Assembly (NCBI GenBank): GCA_019637615.1
Contig: JAHBVJ010000049.1
Span: 1 to 40,636 of the forward strand
Length of the DNA: 40,636 nucleotides
Direction of reading: 5' to 3'
DNA from: Anaerolineae bacterium
GTDB taxonomy: Bacteria; Chloroflexota; Anaerolineae; Aggregatilineales; UBA2796
Both the position numbers and the translations under genes were made by a program. Under the pieces are notes generated by a model. That model was not told the origin of the DNA and did not search any database. It was given only the letters and a program-made list of their open reading frames with translations. Positions 25,044 through 34,143 of this stretch are shown piece by piece; position 1 is the stretch's first letter, and each line of letters starts with the position of its first letter.

Positions 25044-25694
25044 TTAAGGGGCGATCTGCTCACCATCCGGACTGTTTTGAGTGCCCGCTGGCGCTTTTTC
25101 TCGGCTAACCATCGAGTGTGCTAGCGGGCTGCTGGTGTGCTCAGGTGGCTCGGTAGGGGCGGGCTGGTTCAGTGCAGCCGCTGGCAATTTGCGCTGTTCG
25201 ATCAATTTATCGACGTTGGGCGTCGTTGGTCTCCGCGTGAAGATAAAACGTGGTGGTTCAGGGACGCTGGCGGGGCTAGGTGCTGCCGTCGTCTCTTTAG
25301 GCGCTGTGGTCGGTTTGGGTTCACCTTCGCCAATAAAGCGCCGCACTGTTTCGATCAAAAGGGTGGTATCGATGGGCTTTTGAAGGTAATCATCGCAACC
25401 AGCCGCCAAAATACGTTCGCGGTCGCCTTTCATCGCGACGGCGGTCAGCGCCACGATCGGGATATGCGCCAAATCATACGAGCTTTTAAGGCGCGAAGTT
25501 GCTTCCATGCCGTCGATACCGGGTAAGTTGATGTCCATCAGGATCAATTCCGGTCGTTCGCGAGCAGCTACGGCAATCCCTTTCAATCCGTCACTTGCTT
25601 CGATAACGGTGTAGCCATTTGCCGTCAATAAACGTCTGACTAGACGCATATTCATGGCGTTGTCTTCGATGTAGAGAACGCGTTTAGTAGACAT
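25044..25694 (-). CDS. Response-regulator receiver with Pro/Ala/Thr-rich tail
   Basis: A 216-residue protein starting at the ATG at 25694 (MSTKRVLYIEDN); the open frame continues upstream through the preceding gene and is not coding there. Residues 1-125 are a receiver with the IEDN pocket, phospho-acceptor Asp in LMDINLPG, Thr in ALTAVA and Lys in LQKPID, close to the DivK type. The remaining ~90 residues are Pro/Ala/Thr-rich and disordered-looking, with no known output domain. It lies seven bases after the receiver gene at 25702 and 78 bases before the kinase, so the three genes form an operon. Confidence 0.9.
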   Translation of the reverse strand: MSTKRVLYIEDNAMNMRLVRRLLTANGYTVIEASDGLKGIAVAARERPELILMDINLPGIDGMEATSRLKSSYDLAHIPIVALTAVAMKGDRERILAAGCDDYLQKPIDTTLLIETVRRFIGEGEPKPTTAPKETTAAPSPASVPEPPRFIFTRRPTTPNVDKLIEQRKLPAAALNQPAPTEPPEHTSSPLAHSMVSREKAPAGTQNSPDGEQIAP

Positions 25695-25701
25695 AGATAG
25701 A

Positions 25702-26091
25702 TTATTCCTTTTCGACACAGATTTTGTAGACTTCATCCCCGAACGTCTGGGTGTTGATCGGCTTACTGATAAAATAATCACATCCAAATTTTTTGGCGAT
25801 GCGCTCGGCTCGGACGCCCACTTCAGCAGTAAATGCGACGATCTTGGTAGTGCATTTTTCAAAGAGATGACGGAGTTGGAAAGCAACGATATTGCCCGGT
25901 AAATCAGGTAACCCAAGATCAACCAGAATCAAGTTCGGGTGAAGGTGTCGTGCCATTTGTAGACCAGCTAGTCCTGTAGCAGCATGATGAACGTCAAATC
26001 CCCGTTTGGTTAGTAGCCTGATTACCATTCGCGCTGTATCGGCATTGTCTTCTATCAAGAGAATTCTCAATGACGATTCCGACTTCTCCAT
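25702..26091 (-). CDS. Stand-alone response-regulator receiver
   Basis: A 129-residue receiver starting at the ATG at 26091 (MEKSESSLRILLIEDN) with GGAAG eight bases upstream. It has the IEDN pocket, phospho-acceptor Asp in LVDLGLPD, Thr in AFTAEV and Lys in ISKPIN. It is the first gene of the kinase operon and resembles the receiver at 16598 in length and motif wording (both have the LGLPD and FGCD/YGCD segments), so the two are probably paralogues. Confidence 0.92.
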   Translation of the reverse strand: MEKSESSLRILLIEDNADTARMVIRLLTKRGFDVHHAATGLAGLQMARHLHPNLILVDLGLPDLPGNIVAFQLRHLFEKCTTKIVAFTAEVGVRAERIAKKFGCDYFISKPINTQTFGDEVYKICVEKE

Positions 26092-26642
26092 AGCCCACTT
26101 CCTTTGCGTGGAGCAATATATATGGAAAATCAACTCAATCTTTGTATAGCGATCATTCCATATAGATCAACAATTAAGTAAGCAAGCCATACATAACGAA
26201 CGCACGATCAAAACGCAATCTTGTTGCTTATTAGGACGTAACGCTGATACCACGCAATTGGGAACTTATCGCTGATACGCTGCAGCGGGTGCGGAGAACG
26301 GATTCGCTTCAGGTCGCAAGGGTTGCACGCGTGTCATGAAACTTCGTTGTTGCGCGTCATTTTGTGCAATAGGCAGTATTGAGACTCCATTGATTGCATA
26401 AGAAGCTACGGTTAGGAAATGATTTCTTCTATCATAATTGCTTTTTGGTTAAGAAACATCGATACAAGGCGCGTTCCATTTCTCAAAGTCATAACATATG
26501 GTCATTATTTATAATGCCTTCATATTTTTATCCGTTGTTAATTTTTGGCCCGCACGCTTGGGAACCCCGATTCGGGGAACCCCTATCGACAAGGTAAAAT
26601 CCTCTTGATTTTCAGCGGTTGTGGTTTGAAGGCTGAGTGTGA
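26092..26642. promoter_or_regulatory. Divergent intergenic region between the kinase operon and the membrane glycosyltransferase
   Basis: About 550 bases without a convincing gene. On the + strand a TATAAT at 26510-26515 with a weak -35 (AAGTCA, 26486-26491, 18-base spacer) could drive the gene at 26643. Two tandem copies of gggaacccc (26560-26568 and 26575-26583, 15-base period) follow, about 60 bases before that start. A nine-base direct repeat cgctgatac occurs at 26242 and 26270. A 67-codon open frame at 26394-26597 has no coding character. Confidence 0.35.
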
Positions 26643-28676
26643 ATGGTCGATACCCCCTCATCTACGCTACTCCCCGGTAGAGTCACGCTGCGGTGGCGCA
26701 TTGGACGTTTGGAAATAACGCCGTTTTGGGTGCTTATGGGTCTGCTCTTTGTGGTTGCGGGTGCTATCCGTCTGCTGACGTTTGCGCGTGGTCTGCCCTA
26801 CGTGATCAATGTGGATGAACCCAATATCTACACCACAGTGCAGGGCTGGCGCGGCCTTTTTGAAGGGCCAATGTTAGAAGGCTATCCTCCCATCGTGCTA
26901 TGGGTCAGTTACGGCGTACAACTCGTGACGGAAGCCTTTGGTCACACCGGACTAGCATCCACCGTGTTCGTGATGCGTCTGCTGGCGGTCGGCTACAGCC
27001 TGACGACCCTGATCCTGATCGCGCTGATGGCACGGCGCGTGGCGGGCGAGGGCGCGGCGCTGCTGGCGGCGGCGGCGTGGGGCGTTTCGACCTTGATCAC
27101 ACAAGAATCGGTGGCGGCGCTGGCAGATCCCATCGGCTACCTGCTCCTCGCACTGACGCTCTATCTAGCCTTGGTAGCGGCACAAGCTCGCCGCCTACGG
27201 ACTTGGTGCGTCTATAGCTTCCTTGTCGGGTTGGTCGCGACGCTGGCGAAATATCCTCTTTTCCCCGTCCTACTGCCCGCTGGCTTGATCGCGCTGTATG
27301 TGTTGTTGAAGGAAGATCGCAAGCGTGGGTTGCTATATCTCGGCCTGATGGTGCTGGCGACGGTTGCCGTAGTCCTCTGGTTATTTCTGGGATACCACGT
27401 CACGCGGGTGTTTGGTCAAACGCAGTTCGCCACCAATTCGCTAAAACAAGGCATCAGCGTGGCGACATTCACAGCGATGTTTTCTAACCTCAAGATCGCG
27501 ATGGAGCCAATCGGCGTGGTCGTCGTCATGGCGGCATGGCTCATCGGGATCGCGGCCTACCTCTACTGCGCACGAAGGGACAAACCGCGCCTAAAACTGC
27601 TGCCCTTAGCGTTGATTATCTTTATGACCGTTAGCTATCTCATCGTATCAGGGCTGTTCACTACCACGCTCGTGCGTCCGCACGATGTCTATCCGGTAAC
27701 CTCGCTGATCTGTGTCTTGTTTGGCGCTACCGTCTGGCAGATCAGCCAAGCGCTGACGGCGCAGCGTCCATCCAGTTTGTCGAACGCACTGCGTTGGCTG
27801 CCCGTCGCCGTCGCTGTCCTAGCGGGGTTGCTACCGCAGTTCATCGCCACCGCCCAGTATGTGCAGTTCAGCCAGTATGAAGACCATCATGTCGCGGTGC
27901 GCCGTTGGGCACAAACCATGCTCGATCCCGGTTGGGTGATCGTCAACGGCGATCATGTCAGAACCTTCAACACCATTTTCGGCGGCATCCAAGAAAGCAA
28001 ATGGTTTCCGTGGTACAAAACCAACACCATCGAGGAGCACACCCCAGAAGAATGGCGCGCCCAAGATATGAAATACGCCGCGCTCGAAGAATGGCGGGTG
28101 TCTGCGTTGCAAGCGACCGAAGCAGGCAAACATTACTTCGATAAGCTGCTGTTGCTGCGCCGCTTCAAAGCGCCTCCCGATAATCCGGGGCTGGACACGC
28201 TGTTCTATCGGCTGTGGCGTCCACAAGTAGGCACGACATATGCGCTAACCACTCCCTCGGAATCGCCAGTGATGCAGATCAACCTCGTTGGCTACGATCT
28301 GACGGACGCCTCAGGCAGCGCTATCACGACGGGAGCCGTTGCCGCCAACGACGATCTTCATCTGACCTTATATTGGAACGCGGCCGCCACACCGCGTCTA
28401 AATTACTCGGTCTTCGTTCATCTATCGCGCTTCGATTCCCCCGCTGTGCTGGCGCAAGTCGATGGCAGTCCTTCCCTGCCAGAGCGACCGACCTCGACAT
28501 GGGATGAACCCACCGAAACCATCATCGGTCAGCCCTTCGTGCTCAAACTGCCAGCGGATTTGCCAGCGGGGCAGTACCGCGTGATGGTGGGCATGTACGA
28601 TTCTGGTTCCGGTCAGCGTCTCGCTTTGCCGGACGGCACTCAAGAGATCATGCTAGTGACCATCACCGTGTCATGA
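26643..28676 (+). CDS. Multi-spanning membrane glycosyltransferase (GT39/PMT-ArnT-like) with C-terminal beta domain
   Basis: A 677-residue membrane protein. A first transmembrane helix (about 28-48) is followed by the extracytoplasmic motif NVDEPNIY with D58-E59, the acidic pair placed like the catalytic Asp of GT-C enzymes such as PMT and ArnT, which transfer sugars from polyprenyl-phosphate donors. About ten further hydrophobic helices run to about residue 405. The rest is soluble: a linker, then a strand-rich domain (about 535-677: NLVGYDL, LHLTLYWNA, YSVFVHL, GQYRVMVGMYD) typical of the extracytoplasmic jelly-roll found on such proteins in Chloroflexota, by memory. The acceptor is unknown; the glycan operon on the opposite strand nearby suggests surface polysaccharide or glycoprotein synthesis. 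Confidence 0.85.
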   Translation: MVDTPSSTLLPGRVTLRWRIGRLEITPFWVLMGLLFVVAGAIRLLTFARGLPYVINVDEPNIYTTVQGWRGLFEGPMLEGYPPIVLWVSYGVQLVTEAFGHTGLASTVFVMRLLAVGYSLTTLILIALMARRVAGEGAALLAAAAWGVSTLITQESVAALADPIGYLLLALTLYLALVAAQARRLRTWCVYSFLVGLVATLAKYPLFPVLLPAGLIALYVLLKEDRKRGLLYLGLMVLATVAVVLWLFLGYHVTRVFGQTQFATNSLKQGISVATFTAMFSNLKIAMEPIGVVVVMAAWLIGIAAYLYCARRDKPRLKLLPLALIIFMTVSYLIVSGLFTTTLVRPHDVYPVTSLICVLFGATVWQISQALTAQRPSSLSNALRWLPVAVAVLAGLLPQFIATAQYVQFSQYEDHHVAVRRWAQTMLDPGWVIVNGDHVRTFNTIFGGIQESKWFPWYKTNTIEEHTPEEWRAQDMKYAALEEWRVSALQATEAGKHYFDKLLLLRRFKAPPDNPGLDTLFYRLWRPQVGTTYALTTPSESPVMQINLVGYDLTDASGSAITTGAVAANDDLHLTLYWNAAATPRLNYSVFVHLSRFDSPAVLAQVDGSPSLPERPTSTWDEPTETIIGQPFVLKLPADLPAGQYRVMVGMYDSGSGQRLALPDGTQEIMLVTITVS

Positions 28677-28765
28677 GGATCTTCCTGCGTGTGCTAGATA
28701 CCTGAGCTTCGGGTAGCCACTGGAAACTATCGGCACTGTTGCCTGCAAAGTCATCTGTTGCTAAA

Positions 28766-28835
28766 GGGTGAGTACCGCAGGGACTTCGTACTCTAAGCCT
28801 GACGCTTCAGCGTCGGGCGTCGTTGCCGATAATGG
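28766..28835. repeat. Two-hairpin intergenic repeat, copy 1
   Basis: A ~65-70 base element found again at 38181-38251. Shared core: gacttcgt-(a/t)-ctctaagcctgacg and cttcagcgtcgggcg. It folds into two hairpins: a first stem around agtaccgcagggact (one mismatch here, six perfect pairs in copy 2) and a second, cctgacgc-ttca-gcgtcggg, identical in both. It lies in the 182-base gap between the convergent genes ending at 28676 and 28859. Confidence 0.75.
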
Positions 28836-28858
28836 TGGTTAAACTATACGACCTGAAG

Positions 28859-29491
28859 CTAAACAGGCTTGAGCAGATAAAAATTGTTCATCCCATACAC
28901 GAATCGACGGTGCTCATCAAGGGCAAAACCAGCCTCACGGCACAAAGCAACAATATCGGATGTCCACATGCCGCCGAGTTCGCCCTCTTTCATGCCGCCG
29001 CGATGCTTATCCTCGCTGTACCACCAGATGGCATGACCAAAATCGCCCAACAGCGGGTTGATCATCGTGATCACGAGCCGACCATCCGGCTTGATCAAGC
29101 GTCTGGCTTCGTGCAGCGACTGTTGGCGGTACGGGATATGGTTTAGGCACGCGATATACGTGATCGTGTCAAACGATGCGTCCTCGAACGGCAGCGCCGC
29201 CGTACTTTCCACCACTTGCACCCCGCCGCCCCAATCGAACACATCCACGCCAACGCCGTTTTTATACAGATTCACCAGCGTGTTCGGCCCCGCGCCAATA
29301 TCGAGCAGACGCCCTTTCAGGTACGGGAAAACCATATTGATGCGTTCGGCTTCCAGCGTTGTCCAGCCCAAGCGCGGCAGCCACTCCTGATCGAATAGCA
29401 CCAGCCGGAACGGAATCCCGATGAAATCCCACACCGTTTGCAGCGGCGATTTCGCGCGCAGGTATTGTTGTGCTTTCAAGTTGTGAGTCAT
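28859..29491 (-). CDS. Class I SAM-dependent methyltransferase
   Basis: A 210-residue methyltransferase. Motif I LLDIGAGPNTL, the acidic end of strand 2 (VDVFD), motif II/III (FDTITYIACLNHIP) and a post-strand-5 RLIKPDGRLVITMINP are all present. The target is unknown. Its ATG overlaps the stop of the membrane protein upstream (TGATG), which indicates translational coupling. It is the last gene of the minus-strand glycan operon, so a glycan or polyprenol-linked intermediate is a reasonable but unproven substrate. Confidence 0.87.
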   Translation of the reverse strand: MTHNLKAQQYLRAKSPLQTVWDFIGIPFRLVLFDQEWLPRLGWTTLEAERINMVFPYLKGRLLDIGAGPNTLVNLYKNGVGVDVFDWGGGVQVVESTAALPFEDASFDTITYIACLNHIPYRQQSLHEARRLIKPDGRLVITMINPLLGDFGHAIWWYSEDKHRGGMKEGELGGMWTSDIVALCREAGFALDEHRRFVYGMNNFYLLKPV

Positions 29492-29853
29492 CAGCCCTGC
29501 CCGATGAAAATAATGCCAGCCACCAGCAGGATCATCCCGATGCTCTTATTAAGCGTGATCGACTCGTGAAACAGCACCGCGCTCGCCAGAAACACCACCA
29601 CGAACGTCAGGCTGTAAAACGGATACGCGTAGCTCAGGCGGAATCGGCTTAACGCGCCCATCCAACTGAACATGCCGAGCAGCGCGCTCACCAGCACGCT
29701 GATGATCCACGGGTTGAGCAGCAGATGAATGACGTATTGAATGCGTCCGGGCGTGTCCGCTGGCAGCGTGCCGAGCTGCGATGCCTGCCACTTCATGACC
29801 AGTTGACCGTAAGCGGTGAATACGATCGTCGCGAGGATGAAAAGATGATCCAT
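29491..29853 (-). CDS. EamA/SMR-type small membrane transporter (ArnE/ArnF-like)
   Basis: A 120-residue protein with four predicted transmembrane helices (about 2-20, 45-68, 72-95, 99-118), starting at the ATG at 29853 (MDHLFIL) rather than the longer frame at 29886. It has the DMT-superfamily look: GQLVMKWQ near the start, YAYPFYSLTFVVVFLASAVLF, and a final LLVAGIIFIGQG. Half-size members such as ArnE/ArnF move undecaprenyl-phosphate-linked sugars across the membrane; the surrounding GT2, amidotransferase and methyltransferase genes fit a lipid-linked sugar flippase role. This is inference from family and context. Confidence 0.8.
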   Translation of the reverse strand: MDHLFILATIVFTAYGQLVMKWQASQLGTLPADTPGRIQYVIHLLLNPWIISVLVSALLGMFSWMGALSRFRLSYAYPFYSLTFVVVFLASAVLFHESITLNKSIGMILLVAGIIFIGQG

Positions 29854-29872
29854 AGTGCCTACTCTGCGTGTG

Positions 29873-30892
29873 CTAATTCGATACATGAGCGAATCCCCGC
29901 CAACTATTATTCGCGCGCGAGGTGATAGTGATGCCGGTCAAGGCATTCTCGGTAAACCAAGCTTCAAATTCGTCGCGCGGGATGTATTCCGCGATCTCTG
30001 GCACGAGATGGTCGAAGATGACCAGCGCTGTCTCCCGAAAGTTACAGTGCTTGCCGAGCCAGCAGAGATAATCGAAATAAAACAGCCATTTTCGCAGCCA
30101 TGCCAGCGACGCAGCGCGTTCGACGGGCAGATACACCAGCCGGATCAGCGCATACAGCGGGAGCGCGAGGGCATACGACACAGCCCACAGCACGGGGCGT
30201 GGCAATCGGCTGGACACATGCTGGCGAAGCGGGTTCAGCACGTGGATGATCCAGCCGTTGTTTTCCCGCCCATACACCCACGCGCTGATGCTTCCGCTCG
30301 GCTTCAGCACGCGCACAATCGAACTGAATGCGCTTTTGGGATCAGCCGTGTGATGCAGGACGCCAACCGAAAACGCGTAGTCGAAGCCCTGTTTTAGCGG
30401 CAGTTTCAGCAGATCGCCCTGAATGATCAGCACATTCGGCAGATGCTTAGTGTTGGCAAATGCGGCTTCGACGGCGCTGCTCAGATCCAGCCCGACCACG
30501 CGTGACGCGCCGAACTGCTGCGAAAGCAGCGTGAAGCGTCCCAAACCGCAGCCGCCATCCAAGACGACTTTCCCTTGAAAATGTGCTGGTGTCACGGGCG
30601 CGATGAAATCAAGGAACAATTCCTGAGCGCTAAACGCCGTGTCCTTCACAATCGGATTCGCTTGTGTCCATTGATAGCCGAAGCCTTCCACCGTGTTATT
30701 GACTTCCCCGGCCTGAATATCGGTGGCGAAGCGCGGTACCCCGCGAATGATCGGATACGACGCGGCACAGCCAGCGCACACCAGACTCCCGCTGATCACC
30801 ACCTCATCCGCGTGGACGAGCGCTTCAGCGCGTAGATCGCGCCTACATTTTGGGCAGCACAACAAATCGAGCCACAAGTTAATATCGCGCAT
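29873..30892 (-). CDS. SAM-dependent methyltransferase with N-terminal zinc-ribbon (Trm112-like) segment
   Basis: A 339-residue protein. Residues 1-50 form a zinc-ribbon-like start: LLCCPKCRRDL, then LVCAGCAASYPIIRGVPRF, as in Trm112/UPF0434-type domains. The methyltransferase core follows: motif I VLDGGCGLGRFTLL, acidic strand 2 (VVGLDLS), DLLKLPLKQGFDYAFSVGVLHH, and VRVLKPSGSISAWVYG. About 100 further residues include a hydrophobic helix (AVSYALALPLYALIRLVYLP) that may touch the membrane. Six bases separate it from asnB upstream and 19 from the transporter downstream. Substrate unknown; in polysaccharide clusters such enzymes usually methylate sugars. Confidence 0.87.
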   Translation of the reverse strand: MRDINLWLDLLCCPKCRRDLRAEALVHADEVVISGSLVCAGCAASYPIIRGVPRFATDIQAGEVNNTVEGFGYQWTQANPIVKDTAFSAQELFLDFIAPVTPAHFQGKVVLDGGCGLGRFTLLSQQFGASRVVGLDLSSAVEAAFANTKHLPNVLIIQGDLLKLPLKQGFDYAFSVGVLHHTADPKSAFSSIVRVLKPSGSISAWVYGRENNGWIIHVLNPLRQHVSSRLPRPVLWAVSYALALPLYALIRLVYLPVERAASLAWLRKWLFYFDYLCWLGKHCNFRETALVIFDHLVPEIAEYIPRDEFEAWFTENALTGITITSRANNSWRGFAHVSN

Positions 30893-30898
30893 AGAATT

Positions 30899-32791
30899 TC
30901 ACGACACTTCCACAAATTGCTGCCACCAGACCGCTAACGTCAACAATCCCCAGATCTGATGGCTGTTATCGGCGCGGTTTTCGAAATGTTCCTTGAGCAG
31001 CGCAAGCACCACCGTGTGATCCAACCAGCCCATCTTCTTGAGCAGCGCTGGTGCGAGACAATCCGTGACGTACGGCTTCATCTCCTGCTTGATCCAATGC
31101 GCATTCGGCACGTTGAAACCAGCTTTTTTTCGCCACAAAATCTCATCCGGCAAGCGCTTGGACATCACCTTTTTGAGCAAATATTTCTTATGCCGCATCT
31201 GGTTCAACTTGAGATGCGGCGGCAGGCGGGCGGCGAATTCCACGAGACGATAATCCAGCAAAGGTTCCCGCGCCTCAAGGCCATGCGCCATCGTCATGCG
31301 GTCAACTTTGACCAGCATATCGTTCGGCAAGTAGAATCGCGTATCAACGTACAGCATCCGGTTCAGCGGATCGCGGGCGTTCGTTTGCGCGAAGGCAGCG
31401 CGATACAGATTTACGACATCTGCGTTTATCTCCGGCTTATCCGCCAGCGGTTTCAGCAGCGCCCGCCGCGCGTCGGCATTGAAAATCATGCGCCAACTCG
31501 CGTGCGCATCTTCCTCGTTCAACGCACCGCTTTTGACGAACCGCCGCACTTTGAAATCCCACGCCACTTTCCCCTGAGTGACGGGCAGCCTATCTACCAA
31601 CGGCTCGACCACACGCTGACGAATAGCAGATGGTATAGCTCGATACAACCGATGCGCGTAATACGCCTGATACGTCTCATAGCCAGCGAAAATCTCGTCC
31701 GCGCCGTCGCCGCTGAGTGCCATCGTGACGTGCTGCCGCGCTAGGCTAGCGACATGGTACATCGCCACCATCGAGGAATCAGCCAACGGCTCCTCGGCGT
31801 GCCACACTAGCTTCGTAAACAGGTCACCGGCTTGCCCCGCTACCATCTGCTCCCGATGATCCGTGTGCAAAAACGCCGCGACCTTTTGCGCATACGGGCG
31901 TTCGTCAAAATTACTCTGGGTGAACCCGACCGAAAATGTCTTCACGGGTTCCTGCAAATGCTGCGACATCCAATACACAACCGTGCTGGAGTCGATACCG
32001 CCGCTCAAAAACGCGCCAAACGGCACATCGCTCACCAACCGCAGCTTGACGGAGCTATCTAGCAGCGCCCTCAACTCCTCGGCGTAATCGTCCTCGCTCC
32101 GGTAGCCATCTTCCCGATACCGTACATCCCAGTATTCAACGTGTTGCAGTTGCCCATTCTCGATCACCAGATAATGTCCCGGCAAAATCTGACGGGCGTG
32201 CTTGAATAGCGTATGCGGTGCGGGCGTGTAATTGAGCGCGAGGAAATAAGCCAGTGCTTCATAATCGATCTCGCGGTCAAACTCAGGATATGTGAGCAGC
32301 GCCTTGATCTCCGACCCGAACAGGATCGTGTCTGCGATCTGCGCATAATACAGCGGCTTGATTCCCAGCCGATCCCGTACCAACCACAAACGCTTACGCG
32401 GCTCGTCCCACAGCCCGAACGCGAACATGCCGTTGAACCGCGCTAGACACTCCACGCCCCATTGTTCGTAAGCGTGAACGATCACTTCGGTATCGGTGTG
32501 CGAATGAAATTCATGCCCGTGCTGCATCAGTTCCGTGCGAATCTCGGCAAAATTGTAGATTTCGCCGTTGAACGTCACCCAGATCGTGCCGTCTTCATTG
32601 CGCATCGGTTGCTTGCCAGCGGGCGAGAGATCGATGATAGCGAGGCGGCGGTGTCCGAGGCCGATTCGCCCGTGTACGTAGTGCCCCTCGCCATCCGGCC
32701 CCCGATGGCTCATGGCATCCGTCATCGCCTGTAGCCGCTCGGCGCATACGTCCTCGCCGTTCATGTGGAGCAGACCCGCAATTCCACACAT
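30899..32791 (-). CDS. asnB: Asparagine synthase (glutamine-hydrolysing) family amidotransferase
   Basis: A 630-residue class II glutamine amidotransferase of the AsnB family. It begins MCGIAG with the N-terminal nucleophile Cys2; SHRGPDGEG, GHRRLAIIDLS and FNGEIYN of the glutaminase domain are present. The ATP-pyrophosphatase loop is SGGIDSS (263-269), and a later ALSGDGADEIFAGY marks the synthetase site. The true family reaction makes Asn from Asp, but homologues in glycan operons often amidate sugars or uronic acids; context favours that second reading. The start codon overlaps the stop of the GT2 gene (TAATG). Confidence 0.92.
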   Translation of the reverse strand: MCGIAGLLHMNGEDVCAERLQAMTDAMSHRGPDGEGHYVHGRIGLGHRRLAIIDLSPAGKQPMRNEDGTIWVTFNGEIYNFAEIRTELMQHGHEFHSHTDTEVIVHAYEQWGVECLARFNGMFAFGLWDEPRKRLWLVRDRLGIKPLYYAQIADTILFGSEIKALLTYPEFDREIDYEALAYFLALNYTPAPHTLFKHARQILPGHYLVIENGQLQHVEYWDVRYREDGYRSEDDYAEELRALLDSSVKLRLVSDVPFGAFLSGGIDSSTVVYWMSQHLQEPVKTFSVGFTQSNFDERPYAQKVAAFLHTDHREQMVAGQAGDLFTKLVWHAEEPLADSSMVAMYHVASLARQHVTMALSGDGADEIFAGYETYQAYYAHRLYRAIPSAIRQRVVEPLVDRLPVTQGKVAWDFKVRRFVKSGALNEEDAHASWRMIFNADARRALLKPLADKPEINADVVNLYRAAFAQTNARDPLNRMLYVDTRFYLPNDMLVKVDRMTMAHGLEAREPLLDYRLVEFAARLPPHLKLNQMRHKKYLLKKVMSKRLPDEILWRKKAGFNVPNAHWIKQEMKPYVTDCLAPALLKKMGWLDHTVVLALLKEHFENRADNSHQIWGLLTLAVWWQQFVEVS

Positions 32792-33672
32792 TAAGAATTC
32801 ACCTCATACCGCTCCAACCGCAGTTGTGCGATCTGGTCGCAAATCACGCCGAGCGCGAACAGCAGCACGCTGGTGACGATTGCCAGCATTGCGCCCACGC
32901 TGACCCCATTGCCCGCCAACGCGAACGGAATCCCCCACAACACCCCGATCAACGCGATGACCAAACTGATCGGCAGAAAGATGCGCAGCGGATCGAACAA
33001 CGCGGCGATGCGAATGATCAGGATCATCGTTTGCAGGCCGGTGGACAAAGATACAGTACTTTTGCCGCGCCGCTTGTTGACCGTGATCGGCACGTAGGTC
33101 ACGGCAAAACCCCGACTCAGCAGCGCGATGGTGATCGTGGTCGAAAATGAAAATCCCGATGGACACAAATGCATATATTTGCGCACCACTTCGCGGCGCA
33201 TCAGGCGCATTCCCGAATTCAGGTCAGGGATGTTCTGTCGCGTGATGTAATTCGCCATGAATGTCAGCAGCCATTTCCCCGGCATTCGCCACAATGGGCT
33301 GTGCAGCAGGGCGGTGCGCTGTCCGATGACCATATCGCTGCCTTCTGCGTTCTGAAACAAGCGCAGCACGTCTTCCGCGCGATGCTGCCCATCGCCATCC
33401 AGCGTCATCACGTACTCGGTCGTAGCCGCATTTATACCCGTTTTCAGCGACGCGCCATAGCCTCGATTACGGCGATGCCGCAGCACGCGTACCCCTGCCA
33501 CGCTCTCCGCCAGTTCCGCCGTGTTATCTTGCGAACCGTCATCCACGACGATCACCTCTTGTACAATGGCGGAACACGCAGCGGTTAAGTCTTCCAGTAC
33601 ATCACGAATGGCCTGCGCCTCGTTGAATGCCGGGATGACAAGGGTGAGCAGTTTGCTAGTTGGATTAGACAT
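32791..33672 (-). CDS. Family 2 glycosyltransferase, dolichyl-phosphate-sugar synthase type
   Basis: A 293-residue GT2. The nucleotide-sugar site shows IPAFNEAQAI, VVDDGSQDNT (D44-D45) and the DxD motif LDGDGQH (D92, D94), then NSGMRLMRREV and a basic VNKRRGKST loop. Two transmembrane helices close the protein at about 228-252 and 258-282, as in membrane-anchored polyprenyl-phosphate mannosyl/glucosyl transferases. It probably makes the lipid-linked sugar used by GT-C enzymes like those at 26643 and 34144. It is the first gene of the minus-strand operon that continues to 28859. Confidence 0.9.
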   Translation of the reverse strand: MSNPTSKLLTLVIPAFNEAQAIRDVLEDLTAACSAIVQEVIVVDDGSQDNTAELAESVAGVRVLRHRRNRGYGASLKTGINAATTEYVMTLDGDGQHRAEDVLRLFQNAEGSDMVIGQRTALLHSPLWRMPGKWLLTFMANYITRQNIPDLNSGMRLMRREVVRKYMHLCPSGFSFSTTITIALLSRGFAVTYVPITVNKRRGKSTVSLSTGLQTMILIIRIAALFDPLRIFLPISLVIALIGVLWGIPFALAGNGVSVGAMLAIVTSVLLFALGVICDQIAQLRLERYEVNS

Positions 33673-34143
33673 CGTTGACTATATTTGTTCGACTGTGCTT
33701 GAGAATTCAGCGGTAGAGTTGATGGAGCACGGACATATTTTTGCCAGAGTATACCCGATCGTCTAGGCGTGACGAATTCACCTCATCACCAGCCACCAGT
33801 CTACCGCTGTGAACACAAACTTAGGAATGGCATGAATGATACCGAGTCAAATGCCCTCTACTTGGCTTTGGATACTCCCGTGTCCTCATCTCTTCTACGC
33901 TGGTAGCTACAAGCTAATGTATGGGATATACTTTGGGGCAGTAATCTACCTGCTTTTTGCTGGGATTAGGTCTGAAAATCTTGTTTTCCTACATGATCTT
34001 GAATATCAATGCTGAAATAATCCCAGTTCCGTTTATCCCCTTCACGATAATTTTCAATAGATAGTTGCAGATCTTTACAAAAGACAGTATGCATTATCTA
34101 ATGAACATACTAATTTATCTAAGCTTGAAGAAAAGACCGGAAT
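33673..34143. other. AT-rich intergenic region
   Basis: About 470 bases between divergent genes. I see no gene, repeat or strong promoter; a 24-codon open frame at 33832 has no support. It is the left part of an AT-richer stretch that continues through the gene at 34144. Confidence 0.4.

Noticed and set aside
26394..26597. 67-codon open frame in the divergent intergenic region
   Set aside because: AT-rich, no Shine-Dalgarno, aromatic-rich product of no known kind, and it runs through the candidate promoter and tandem boxes.
30959..31744. 261-codon open frame on the + strand
   Set aside because: It is antisense to asnB, which has complete catalytic motifs; the product is Arg/His/Gln-rich and without any domain.
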